From assembly GCA_964247735.1 (NCBI GenBank), contig CAXTVS010000015.1:4487-68486 (forward strand): a stretch of 64,000 nt of DNA. The letters are read 5' to 3'. The notes below the pieces were generated by a model. That model ran no database searches, had not been told where the DNA came from, and saw only the letters and a program-made list of their open reading frames with translations. The DNA comes from Lichenicola sp964247735. GTDB taxonomy: Bacteria; Pseudomonadota; Alphaproteobacteria; Acetobacterales; Acetobacteraceae. Shown one piece after another: positions 34,384 through 42,268 of this stretch; within the stretch, counting starts at the first letter, position 1, and each line of letters starts with the position of its first letter. Position numbers and translations under genes: made by a program.

Positions 34384-34809
34384 TTGGGTAATCCCTACAG
34401 TATCGGTCGTGACTGCCAAGTCGTTCTCCTGTGGAACGGCACGCGGCTCGACCTGCGCGACGTGACCGGGTTCCAGGCCCAGCAGGAGGTGCGCCAGCAG
34501 CGTTCCGACCCGTTGAACAGCGTGCCAATCGAATTCAACACGCCGGCCGGGTGGCGCGGTCAATTCCAGGTCGACCGCGGGTCGTCGGCGCTCGATGACC
34601 TGGTCGCGGCGATCGAGGCGGCGTTCTGGAACTCGGGCGTGATTGGGTCCGGGACGATCTACCAGTACGTGTCCGAGGCGGACGGCTCGACCAGCACCTA
34701 CGAATTCGTCGGCGTGTCGCTGACCTTGACGAACGCCGGCCACTACCAGGCCGAGAACATCGTCAAGCAGGTGATCAGCTTCTATGCCAGCCAGAGGAAC
34801 CGTCTCTGA
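34384..34809 (+). CDS. Tail tube protein (TTG start)
   Basis: This 141-residue protein follows the sheath and precedes the tail-assembly chaperone, the invariant place of the tube gene. It is beta-rich with one helix (GTRLDLRDVTGFQAQQEVRQ; DLVAAIEAAFWNSGVIG). Translation begins at TTG 34384, preceded by AAGGAGG at ideal spacing. Its stop overlaps the next start by one base (TGATG). Confidence 0.85.
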   Translation: MGNPYSIGRDCQVVLLWNGTRLDLRDVTGFQAQQEVRQQRSDPLNSVPIEFNTPAGWRGQFQVDRGSSALDDLVAAIEAAFWNSGVIGSGTIYQYVSEADGSTSTYEFVGVSLTLTNAGHYQAENIVKQVISFYASQRNRL

Positions 34810-35132
34810 TGTCGCTGCCAGCAGAGATCGACAGCGGCGACGGGCGGCGCTTCGCCCTGCGCGAGGCGAATCCCGGCGACATGCTCGACCTGATCGAGGC
34901 TGCCGGGACCGCGGCATCCTCGTCCGCCTGGATGCGGTACGCACTGATGATCTGCTCGGTCAACGCGATCGACGGCAAGCCGGTCATGATGCCGGTCACC
35001 AAGGAAGGCGTGCGCGAGCTCGGACGGCGGATCGGCAACGCTGGAATGGAGGCGCTGGCGCGCGCCCATTATCCGGATGAGGCGGAAACGGTCGAACACA
35101 GTGATCGCGAGCTCGATACTGCAAAAAACTGA
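34809..35132 (+). CDS. Tail-assembly chaperone, short (G-like) product
   Basis: The zero-frame product is 107 residues, small and acidic, with PGDMLDLIEAAGTAASSSAW and VTKEGVRELGRRIGNAG. It lies between tube and tape measure, as tail chaperones do in long-tailed phages. The last sense codons GCA AAA AAC form a slippery heptamer directly before the TGA, and the -1 frame continues in a matching second chaperone domain (see the frameshifted product). The short form alone would be the major product. Confidence 0.88.
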   Translation: MSLPAEIDSGDGRRFALREANPGDMLDLIEAAGTAASSSAWMRYALMICSVNAIDGKPVMMPVTKEGVRELGRRIGNAGMEALARAHYPDEAETVEHSDRELDTAKN

Positions 35133-35302
35133 GCAGGCACTCCCTGCTTCGCCAGATCCTGTTTCTGGTGAAGGGGGGAGTGCCGTGGTCGGAAGTCATG
35201 AACATGTCGGAAACCCGACGTCTTGCCTGTTGTGTCGCCCTTGGTGAACTCGACGGGCAGGTCTTCGACTGGAGCTCCTTCAGCTGGTCGGTGGTCGGCT
35301 GA
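34809..35302 (+). CDS. Tail-assembly chaperone, -1 frameshift (G-T-like) product
   Basis: Slipping back one base on A AAA AAC (35123-35129) bypasses the TGA and adds 57 residues, giving a 164-residue fusion ending at the TGA at 35300-35302. The added part (SLLRQILFLVKGGVPWSEVM, then ETRRLACCVALGELDGQVFD) has the look of the T-domain of G-T tail chaperones, ending FDWSSFSW, and has no start of its own in a suitable position. Such fusions bind the tape measure and recruit tube subunits. The efficiency cannot be estimated from sequence. Confidence 0.85.
35123..35148 (+). promoter_or_regulatory. Programmed -1 frameshift signal: slippery heptamer plus stem-loop
   Basis: A AAA AAC (35123-35129) in the correct phase is followed by the zero-frame stop TGA and by a stem AGCAGG (35132-35137) / CCTGCT (35143-35148) with a five-base loop. 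The stem begins only two bases past the heptamer, closer than the usual five to nine, so the stop codon itself may be the main stimulator. Confidence 0.82.
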
Positions 35303-35337
35303 GGCAGGATGTCCCGGTCCGGCGAAGGGAGGCGAGC

Positions 35338-36624
35338 TTGATCCTGTCGCACCGCATCGGCCTAGTCCTGCTGGACCGGAAGAACCAGGATCCGTCGGCG
35401 CGTCGGCACGCCTATCCGCGGTTTGGCGCTTCGAACGGCACGGTCAGCCGGAGGCTGGATAAGCTTGCGGCCCTGGCTGCCCGGCTGACTCGGCTCGGCT
35501 CCCGTGATCTCCCGCTTCCGGCCAGACTGCAGCGGCTCGATCTGCCGCCGGTCCCGCGGGCAGTTGCCGATGCCATGGCCTGGTCTGCCATCGATCCGGC
35601 ACCGACGAGCAGCCCACAGGCGATGGCGCCTGTATCGTTGCCGTCAAGCCGAGACGTGCCGGCTTCCCTGCCTGCTCCGACCCGGGCAGTTACGGCTGCC
35701 ATCTCCGGAACGCGCACCGGCGGTGCCCACCCGTCGGTTCGGGGTGCGGATCAGGAAAAGCGGCGGGTGCGTAATACCTCCATGATCGTTTCGGCTGCCT
35801 CGGTGCTGCCAAAGCGAGATGCTGCCAGACCGGCGTCAGAGCCGCGGCCATCGCCGGCAGCGGCCGGAGCTGCCTTGTCGACCTCACGACCGGTGTCGCC
35901 GCTGGCGGTGGTCCGGACTGCCGTCGCAGGTGGAGGTGGCGGCCGCTCCACGCGCAGCCGACAGGATCGGGAACCGGGGACTTCAGGCCGATCAGTGGCG
36001 CTGCAGGCAGCGGACAGGGCGGCCGGAGGCGGGAAGACCCTGTCGTTGATCACTTCGCGGTCCACCTCGCGCGGCGCGCCCGCGGATGATCGGCTCGATC
36101 CGGGCCGCAGGGCCGGGATGGAGATCAGGTATGCGGTGCCAGGAGCGGTTCGCCGCGACGCGGCCGGCGGGCCGGCCTCGTCGTCAGCGACCCGCATTCT
36201 TCCACTGGAGGCGCCGGTGTCCGGTTCGACGAGCGAAGCACAACACCGTCTTGCCGTCCTGCAGCGCAGCGTCGTGTCGCCGCCGAGGACAAGTCTGAGG
36301 CAGGACGTGCTGCGACGCCAGGTTGTCCCTCCGGCCTGCACACCTGGCAGGTCCACCACGTCCTCGAACAGCGGCGTCACGCAAGGCGACGCCGGCAGCC
36401 GACAAGCGGCCGGCCAGGGCGCTGTCGCGGAAGGCGGCCTCGACATGGAGGCGGGGAAGGTGATGATGGTGAGCCTGACGGGTGATGTGGTGATCGATGG
36501 GCGGAGGCTGGGACAGGTCGCCGCATCGTCACAGGCGAGCCAGGCATCCCTCCCGGCGCATGGACCGTCCCGGGTGAACCTTCGGGCGGTACCAATCCAC
36601 TCCGGCATGCAGATCCCGCAGTGA
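35338..36624 (+). CDS. Putative tape measure protein, short and disordered (TTG start)
   Basis: This 428-residue protein occupies the tape-measure position after the chaperone. It starts at TTG 35338, with AAGGGAGG upstream. The N-terminal 90 residues are helical (RRLDKLAALAARLTRLGS); the middle is Arg/Ser/Pro/Ala-rich and looks unstructured; the end, MMVSLTGDVVIDGRRLGQVA, resembles the C-terminal segment of several small tape measure proteins (GDVxxDGRxxG). At roughly 0.15 nm per residue it would correspond to a tail of about 60 nm. The lack of a hydrophobic helical core is unusual, so the call is provisional. Confidence 0.6.
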   Translation: MILSHRIGLVLLDRKNQDPSARRHAYPRFGASNGTVSRRLDKLAALAARLTRLGSRDLPLPARLQRLDLPPVPRAVADAMAWSAIDPAPTSSPQAMAPVSLPSSRDVPASLPAPTRAVTAAISGTRTGGAHPSVRGADQEKRRVRNTSMIVSAASVLPKRDAARPASEPRPSPAAAGAALSTSRPVSPLAVVRTAVAGGGGGRSTRSRQDREPGTSGRSVALQAADRAAGGGKTLSLITSRSTSRGAPADDRLDPGRRAGMEIRYAVPGAVRRDAAGGPASSSATRILPLEAPVSGSTSEAQHRLAVLQRSVVSPPRTSLRQDVLRRQVVPPACTPGRSTTSSNSGVTQGDAGSRQAAGQGAVAEGGLDMEAGKVMMVSLTGDVVIDGRRLGQVAASSQASQASLPAHGPSRVNLRAVPIHSGMQIPQ

Positions 36625-37508
36625 GCGGCTATCTCGGGCGCCTGTCTGCCGCTGCATCCCTGCTCCTACGACCGGCTCCGCTTATCATCGGCGACCTCGT
36701 CCTGGAGGGGCACGAGGTTCCAGGCCGGATCAGCATCGGCGGCGCGCAGGCGGTCACGATCCACAAGACCCCGGGCGGTGGCCGCATCATCGATGCAATG
36801 GGAGCCGATCCGGGTACAATCGCTTGGCGCGGCATGTTCGTCGGTCCGGACGCTGCGCAGCGGGCGCGGCAGGTGGACTTCATGAGGCAGCAGGGCAGCC
36901 CGTATGGCCTCAGCTTCGGCGACTACATGTTCAACGTCGTCATCGTCCACTTTGAGTACGACTATCAGGATCAGGGTGCGGTCATCTCCTACAGGATCCG
37001 GACCGAGATCGTACCTGATCCGAACGACGTGACGGGGAGTGCATCTAACGTCGATCTGGCCATGCAAGGCGATCTGTCGAACGCGCAGGCGGTTCTGCAG
37101 GCCGGCGCTGCGGCTGTGTCGAGCTATGCAACCCTGGCCGGAGGAGCCGCCGCCGCATCAGGCGCAGCGTCTGCCGCCGCAATGGGGTCGATCGCAACCG
37201 GCCTCGCGGCGACCTCCTCGATCATCACAACTTCGATGACAGACAATTCCTCCGGCTACACACAGATCGGAGGTGGCCTGACGGCAGCGGCGGCAACCGT
37301 TTCTACCGCCATCAACGTGGCTTCCGTGGGAAGCCTTGCGGCGCCAGCCGGTGGTTTGTCCTTCGCATCCGCTTCTGCCCTAGCGGCAGCGACCGCGCAG
37401 GCTGCCGCACTGGCTGCGCTGGTGCGTGGCGGCGGCTACCTCAACAGGACGAACTCGAACGTGGCTTCGACCACGGCACAGCGACCTGCCCCCCTTGTTC
37501 ATTCCTGA
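36621..37508 (+). CDS. DNA circularisation/baseplate-type protein
   Basis: This 295-residue protein starts at GTG 36621, which overlaps the preceding stop (GTGA). The first ~140 residues resemble the N-terminal domain of Mu-like gp43 'DNA circularisation' proteins and related baseplate hub adaptors (DLVLEGHEVPGRISIGGAQ; then FVGPDAAQRARQVDFMR and PYGLSFGDYMFNVVIVHFEYD). The rest is a low-complexity Ala/Ser/Gly tail. It probably links the tape measure to the hub. Confidence 0.72.
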   Translation: MSGYLGRLSAAASLLLRPAPLIIGDLVLEGHEVPGRISIGGAQAVTIHKTPGGGRIIDAMGADPGTIAWRGMFVGPDAAQRARQVDFMRQQGSPYGLSFGDYMFNVVIVHFEYDYQDQGAVISYRIRTEIVPDPNDVTGSASNVDLAMQGDLSNAQAVLQAGAAAVSSYATLAGGAAAASGAASAAAMGSIATGLAATSSIITTSMTDNSSGYTQIGGGLTAAAATVSTAINVASVGSLAAPAGGLSFASASALAAATAQAAALAALVRGGGYLNRTNSNVASTTAQRPAPLVHS

Positions 37509-37512
37509 GGTG

Positions 37513-37701
37513 ATGATGCGGACGGTCGTGGTTGCGGGAACCAATCTTTTCGCCCTGGCAGCGCAAGAACTGGGCGATGCGACGCAATGGTATAGGATCG
37601 CGTCCCTCAACAACATCACGGACCCGCTGATCTTCGGCCTGACAACGCTGCTGTTGCCGAGTCCGGATGCGAGCGCCACGGGAGGGCTGCCTTCCACATG
37701 A
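37513..37701 (+). CDS. Small LysM-like baseplate/tail protein (gpX-type)
   Basis: This 62-residue protein (start at ATG 37513 or 37516 after GAGGTG) matches the LysM-like P2 gpX type: TVVVAGTNLFALAAQELGDA, WYRIASLNNITDPLIFGLTT, LLLPSP. gpX-like proteins bridge the tape measure and hub. Its stop overlaps the next start (ATGA). Confidence 0.78.
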   Translation: MMRTVVVAGTNLFALAAQELGDATQWYRIASLNNITDPLIFGLTTLLLPSPDASATGGLPST

Positions 37702-38786
37702 GCGGAAGCGTCGTCAGGCGACCTCGCGTCCGCCTCATCATCAACGGCACAGCCGTGAACGGGTGCCGTTCCGCAGAGATTGTGTCACGGCGCGGTTCGC
37801 AGGCCGCCAGCTTCCGTGTCCTTGCGAGCTTCAACGAGATCGCCTGCACGCTCGGAACGGGCTGGATCGATCAGCAGACCTTGGACGTCGAGATCGACTT
37901 CGGTTTCCTTCCCCTGGGCGCATCGGAGGGTGAGCTGAACTGGACGCCGATGATCATCGGGGAAGTCGATCGGGCAGGGCTTGATCAGGTGAGCGGGCTG
38001 GTGTCGATCGAAGGTCGCGATCATGCGGCTCGCCTGATCGACATGCCTCTGCAGGACGCCTACCTGAACCACACCAGTTCTGAGCTTGCGACCATCCTGG
38101 CAAGTGCCTGTGGCTTGTCGGCGGACGTCGATGCGTCAAGCGGGCTGGTCGGCCAGTACTACCAGATCCAGCACACTAAAGCGGCTTTCGGAGCCTTCTC
38201 CCGGCATGCTAACGGCTGGGACCTGCTCGCGGAGCTCGCGAGCCTTGAGGGTTATGATCTCTGGGTCGACGGCACCACCCTGCACTTCAAGCAGGCTGCC
38301 GATCAGGACGCCGACACCTTCGACATCACATACGTGGCGCCCGAAGCAGGCTCGGCGTCACCGACGCTCTCGATATCAGACCTCACCATGGAGCGAATGG
38401 TCGGCCTATCCGGACCGATCCAGGTGACGGTGGCGAGCTGGAACAGTCGGCAGAGACGGCAGGTGAACAGCGTTTTTCCGACAACTGCTGATGCCACCGC
38501 CAAGCAGTTCCTCGTGCTGAAGCCGAACCTTCTCGCAGACCAGGCAGACGTTCTGGCCCAAACCACCTACTCGCAGCTGCGTACGCACCAGCGCGTCATA
38601 CGAGGTGTGATGGCCGGTGAGCTGGAGCTCACGACGCGGACTCGTGCACGGCTCGTCGGCACCGGGACCGGATGGGACGGAATGTACACGCTCGACCAGA
38701 TCGAGCGGCAGATGTCGCTGGAGAAGGGCTTCATCCAGCACATCACCGGGCGGTATGACCCTGACGGAGCGACCGGCAATGAGTGA
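37698..38786 (+). CDS. Baseplate hub protein (gpD/Mu gp44-like)
   Basis: This 362-residue protein has the hub features of phage late-control gpD-type proteins: a beta-rich start (RPRVRLIINGTAVNGCRSAE), IEGRDHAARLIDMPLQDAYL, then SELATILASACGL, and a C-terminal TTRTRARLVGTGTGWDGMYT. Hub trimers cap the tube and hold the spike. Translation is coupled to neighbours on both sides by short overlaps. Confidence 0.83.
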   Translation: MSGSVVRRPRVRLIINGTAVNGCRSAEIVSRRGSQAASFRVLASFNEIACTLGTGWIDQQTLDVEIDFGFLPLGASEGELNWTPMIIGEVDRAGLDQVSGLVSIEGRDHAARLIDMPLQDAYLNHTSSELATILASACGLSADVDASSGLVGQYYQIQHTKAAFGAFSRHANGWDLLAELASLEGYDLWVDGTTLHFKQAADQDADTFDITYVAPEAGSASPTLSISDLTMERMVGLSGPIQVTVASWNSRQRRQVNSVFPTTADATAKQFLVLKPNLLADQADVLAQTTYSQLRTHQRVIRGVMAGELELTTRTRARLVGTGTGWDGMYTLDQIERQMSLEKGFIQHITGRYDPDGATGNE

Positions 38787-39315
38787 CTGGCTGGAGACGG
38801 TCAAGCTTCACGCAGCGACGCAAGCCGGCGCCCTCGGCCAGCCTCGCCACGCGCTCGTGACGAGCGTCGATGCCGTGTCGCACGCCGTCAAGGTCACGAT
38901 CCAGCCGGAAGGATTGGAAAGCGGCTGGATTCCGGACGGCGCAATCGCGGCCTGCGGCCTGCGCATCGCCTGTCCGGCGGAGATTGGGACGCAGGTGCTT
39001 GTGGTCCCGGTGGAGGGTGATGCGGAGCATCCGGTCGTCGTCGCGCGGTTGTTCGACGTCACGCTCATGCCTCCGTCCAGCCCGGCGACCGGATGTCCGG
39101 TCCAGCCGGGCGAGCTTGGGATCTTCCTGGACGGCGGCAACTATGTGCATCTGACGAAAGGAAGCCTGTTCCTTAAAGGCTCCGTCGTTCTGGATGGTAC
39201 CCTGACCGTCAGTGGCGATGTCGTTGCTGCCAACGTGAGCTTGGCGAGTCACGTGCATTCGGCGGTGCAGCCGGGACAGGGTGCTTCGGGTGCGCCGGAG
39301 CCGTCCAATGGCTGA
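38779..39315 (+). CDS. Baseplate spike protein (gpV/Mu gp45-like)
   Basis: This 178-residue protein has an N-terminal OB-fold-like part (ALVTSVDAVSHAVKVTIQPE, EIGTQVLVVPVEGDAEHPVV) and a beta-helical C-terminus closing with HVHSAVQPGQGASGAPEP. The HxH pair near the tip matches the metal-binding apex of membrane-piercing spikes. ATG 38779 overlaps the hub stop; an upstream in-frame ATG at 38755 is less likely. Confidence 0.85.
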   Translation: MSDWLETVKLHAATQAGALGQPRHALVTSVDAVSHAVKVTIQPEGLESGWIPDGAIAACGLRIACPAEIGTQVLVVPVEGDAEHPVVVARLFDVTLMPPSSPATGCPVQPGELGIFLDGGNYVHLTKGSLFLKGSVVLDGTLTVSGDVVAANVSLASHVHSAVQPGQGASGAPEPSNG

Positions 39316-39676
39316 TCTGGCACATGTGATGGGAGAGGACCTTCAGCTTGCGGGGACGGGTGACCTAGCCGTCGTCACTGCCGATCAGGAGACCCAACAA
39401 CGGGTCCTGCATCGGTTGCTGACAGGTGCCGCCACCTACATCTGGCAGCTCTCCTACGGCGCCGGGCTGCCCGGCCTAATCGGCACGGTTGCCTCGCAAC
39501 AGCAGATCGCGGCGATCATCAAGGCACAGATGGCATACGAGGCGGCGGTCTCGGCAACTCCCGAACCTCAGGTCGTGCTGTCCAATAGCTCGCCAGGGGT
39601 GGTCCTAGCGGCGATCACCTACACCGATGCGGTGTCGGGCAGCAGCCAGACCCTCACCTTGCCGATCGGAGGCTAG
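39308..39676 (+). CDS. Baseplate wedge protein (gp25/gpW-like)
   Basis: This 122-residue protein resembles gp25/Mu gp46 wedge subunits: ADLAHVMGEDLQLAGTGDLA, QETQQRVLHRLLTGAATYIW and SYGAGLPGLIGTVAS. The start overlaps the spike stop by eight bases, and the stop abuts the next start with no gap. Confidence 0.83.
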   Translation: MADLAHVMGEDLQLAGTGDLAVVTADQETQQRVLHRLLTGAATYIWQLSYGAGLPGLIGTVASQQQIAAIIKAQMAYEAAVSATPEPQVVLSNSSPGVVLAAITYTDAVSGSSQTLTLPIGG

Positions 39677-40783
39677 ATGCAGCTTTCCCTGCAGAACTTC
39701 TCGACACTCGTCGACAGCATGGCTTCCACTGTCCAGGGAGCGTGTTCCAGCCTGATCGACTTGACAGTCGGATCGGTCATGCGAGCGATCCTCGAGGCTT
39801 CGGCTTCCGTCGGGCTGTGGCTGCAGTACCTGGTCCTCCAGGTGCTGACGATGACACGGTTGGCGACCAGTATCGGCAGTGACGCCGACAGCTGGGTGCA
39901 GGACTTCGGCATGACCCGGCTGGCGGCGACATGCGCCTCGGGCAGCGTGGTGTTGTCGTCGTTCAGCCCGGCGACGCAAAGCGCGACGATTAACAACGGC
40001 GCGACCGTGCGCACCAGCGACGGTTCCCAGACGTTCGCGGTGATCAACGGTCCTTATACGCGTCCGGCCGGGACAGCATCCGTCACCGTCCAGGTCCAGG
40101 CAACGACTCCGGGTACTGCAGGCAACGTGCAGAGCGGCGTCGTCAACGTCCTCGGAACGGCCATTCCCGGCATCGACACCGTGTCCAACCCGACCGCGTT
40201 CACCGGGGGGCAGGCGACAGAAACGGATGCAGCACTCCGGTTGCGCTTTATCACCTACATCAACACCCGGGCGCAGGCGACCGAGCAGGCGCTGGTGTAT
40301 GCGATCACCTCGGTGCAGCAGAACCTGACCTACAGCATCCAGGAGAACGTCGCCGCCGATGGCAGTTCCCTGCTAGGACACGTGCACATCATCGTGGATG
40401 ACGGAACCGGCGATCCGACGGCAGCGCTGCTGGCGTCAGTTTCTGCTGCCGTCGATGAGGTCCGGCCGGTCGGCACGTCGATCTCGGTCGCCGGCCCGAC
40501 CCTGCTGACGGCCGGGATCAGCCTGACGCTGACGATCAGCTCTTCGGCGGATGGCACATCGGTTCAATCCAACGTCAATGCCGCACTCGCGAGCTACATC
40601 AACGGCCTTGGGATTGGTCAGGCACTTCGCATCTCACGGATTGCCGGACTTTGTTATGATGCCGACGTTGAGGTGTCGAACGTGCAGGACGTCCTACTGA
40701 ATGGAGCAGGCAGCGACGTTGGGGGACAGGCAGGTACGGTCGTCAGGTCCGGAGTTTTCAACGTTGCCGTCCTCGTCGGATGA
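39677..40783 (+). CDS. Baseplate J-like protein (Mu gp47-type)
   Basis: This 368-residue wedge protein has conserved Baseplate_J features: an N-terminal SMASTVQGACSSLIDLTVGS-type entry, SDADSWVQDFGMTRLAA-type region, the central GTAGNVQSGVVNVLGTAIPG with VSNPTAFTGGQATETDAALR, and a C-terminal HVHIIVDDGTGDP block. It links wedge and fibre attachment. It overlaps the next gene by four bases. Confidence 0.87.
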   Translation: MQLSLQNFSTLVDSMASTVQGACSSLIDLTVGSVMRAILEASASVGLWLQYLVLQVLTMTRLATSIGSDADSWVQDFGMTRLAATCASGSVVLSSFSPATQSATINNGATVRTSDGSQTFAVINGPYTRPAGTASVTVQVQATTPGTAGNVQSGVVNVLGTAIPGIDTVSNPTAFTGGQATETDAALRLRFITYINTRAQATEQALVYAITSVQQNLTYSIQENVAADGSSLLGHVHIIVDDGTGDPTAALLASVSAAVDEVRPVGTSISVAGPTLLTAGISLTLTISSSADGTSVQSNVNAALASYINGLGIGQALRISRIAGLCYDADVEVSNVQDVLLNGAGSDVGGQAGTVVRSGVFNVAVLVG

Positions 40784-42087
40784 GCGGCTCCGGATCAAGC
40801 GGAAACGGCACCGGTACCTGCGGGGACATGGTGTCGCGGATGCGTGCGGTCTTGCCGCCATCATGGTTTCCGCTCACTGCACCAGGTGCGACCACCAGCG
40901 CTACGCCAGTGCTTGACGGAGTGCTGTCAGGCGTCGGCAGCGGTTGGGCCTACTGCTATGCGCTCATCCAGTTCGTCGTACAGCAGAGCAGGATCTCCTC
41001 CGCAACAGGCAGCTTCCTTGACATGCTCTGCGCTGACTTCTTCGGCACTACGATCAAACGCACTCCTGGTGAGTCGGACGACGGCTTCCGCAACAGGATC
41101 AGCGCGAACCTGCTGCTTCCTCGCGCGACGCGGTCCGCCGTCTCACAGGCAGTTGCCGCTCTGCTGGGAGCAGCGCCGGTTCTGTTCGAGCCGTTTCGAG
41201 CCGCTGATACCGGAGGCTATGGCGGCGCAGGGGCGGGCGGAGCAGGAGGCGGTGGAGGCTATAGTACCGCCGGGCTGCGCCTGGGATCCTCAAACCTCCC
41301 GTTCCAGTACCTTGTCTCGGTCTCGACCGACGGGAAGACGACGCAACGGGAGTCGGAGGCAAGCTTCATCGATGCTGATGGCATGATGCAGATCGCCGGG
41401 CGCCACGTCCTGCGGTCGCTCTATAGCAGCGGAAACGCAGTGGGTCCGCTGGTCGAGCCGCGTGGCTTCAACCTCATCAAGGACAGCATCGGCTGGAGCG
41501 GCTTCCAACTAGCGGCTGCCACAGCCACTGCCAGATGGAATGTCAATCCTTCCGGCGCGAATGCCCTGTGGACCGGCATGTCGGTCATGCAGGTGAGCAT
41601 CTACAGCGGTGGCACGATAGTGGGCCCCTCGATCGGGGTCTTCGCACCGGGATCCGCGGTGACGGCATCGCTCTGGTTGATGCTGCCCTCGGACCACAAG
41701 TTCACCTCCTGCGGCCTCAGCTTTAGCGACCAATATGGCGCCGTCGCCGAAGCGAGCGCGGATGTCTCGGTTACCGGAACTTGGCAGAAGCTTTCTGCAA
41801 CCCTGGGATCCGGCGCCGCAACCGGCCGCATGGTCACGGTCACCGTCGAAGGGCAGTCGGAGTCGCTGATGGACACGCCCATGCTGACGCAGTGTTGGCA
41901 GATCGAGCCGGGATCGGTCGCCACGAGCTATATTCCGAGCAGCCAGCAGACCGGGCTGCGCGAGGCGGACGATCCGGTAACACTCTGGACCGGAACCGGC
42001 ATCACCGTGGACCAGGTGGCGCTGAATGAAGCGATTGGTCGGGTGATCCCGGCAGGCAGCATCGCCTGGACCACGATAACGAGCTGA
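40780..42087 (+). CDS. Baseplate wedge/tail protein with added beta-sandwich domain
   Basis: The 435 residues include an N-terminal ~140 that fit a Mu gp48/P2 gpI-type wedge (DMLCADFFGTTIKRTPGESD, DGFRNRISANLLLPRATRSA), a Gly-rich hinge (GGYGGAGAGGAGGGGGY) and a C-terminal beta-sandwich that looks like a carbohydrate-binding module (SDQYGAVAEASADVSVTGTW, QCWQIEPGSVATSYIPS). The last pattern is common in phage fibre-associated proteins describing ligand binding. The C-terminal domain presumably helps receptor binding. Confidence 0.75.
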   Translation: MSGSGSSGNGTGTCGDMVSRMRAVLPPSWFPLTAPGATTSATPVLDGVLSGVGSGWAYCYALIQFVVQQSRISSATGSFLDMLCADFFGTTIKRTPGESDDGFRNRISANLLLPRATRSAVSQAVAALLGAAPVLFEPFRAADTGGYGGAGAGGAGGGGGYSTAGLRLGSSNLPFQYLVSVSTDGKTTQRESEASFIDADGMMQIAGRHVLRSLYSSGNAVGPLVEPRGFNLIKDSIGWSGFQLAAATATARWNVNPSGANALWTGMSVMQVSIYSGGTIVGPSIGVFAPGSAVTASLWLMLPSDHKFTSCGLSFSDQYGAVAEASADVSVTGTWQKLSATLGSGAATGRMVTVTVEGQSESLMDTPMLTQCWQIEPGSVATSYIPSSQQTGLREADDPVTLWTGTGITVDQVALNEAIGRVIPAGSIAWTTITS

Positions 42088-42088
42088 C

Positions 42089-42268
42089 ATGCCGATCCGG
42101 ACTCCGGTCGGGCCTGAATTGCTTGCGCAAACGCCGGCTGCAGGACAGCCGGAGCTTCCAGCCGGAGTGAAGTGGTGGACCGTCAAATCGTCTATGTGGG
42201 AGCCGTGCCGCTCGACACGGACCAGTTGCTCCAGTCTCGCAACACGATGGTTGCACTTGGCTATCTAG
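42089..42268 (+). CDS. Possible 59-residue protein overlapping the fibre start
   Basis: An ATG one base after the preceding stop opens a 59-residue frame beginning MPIRTPVGPELLAQTPAAGQ. Its first ~28 codons lie in the only gap before the fibre gene, then it overlaps that gene in another frame. It may be a real short gene or simply the translated leader that couples fibre expression. No family is recognised. Confidence 0.3.
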   Translation: MPIRTPVGPELLAQTPAAGQPELPAGVKWWTVKSSMWEPCRSTRTSCSSLATRWLHLAI

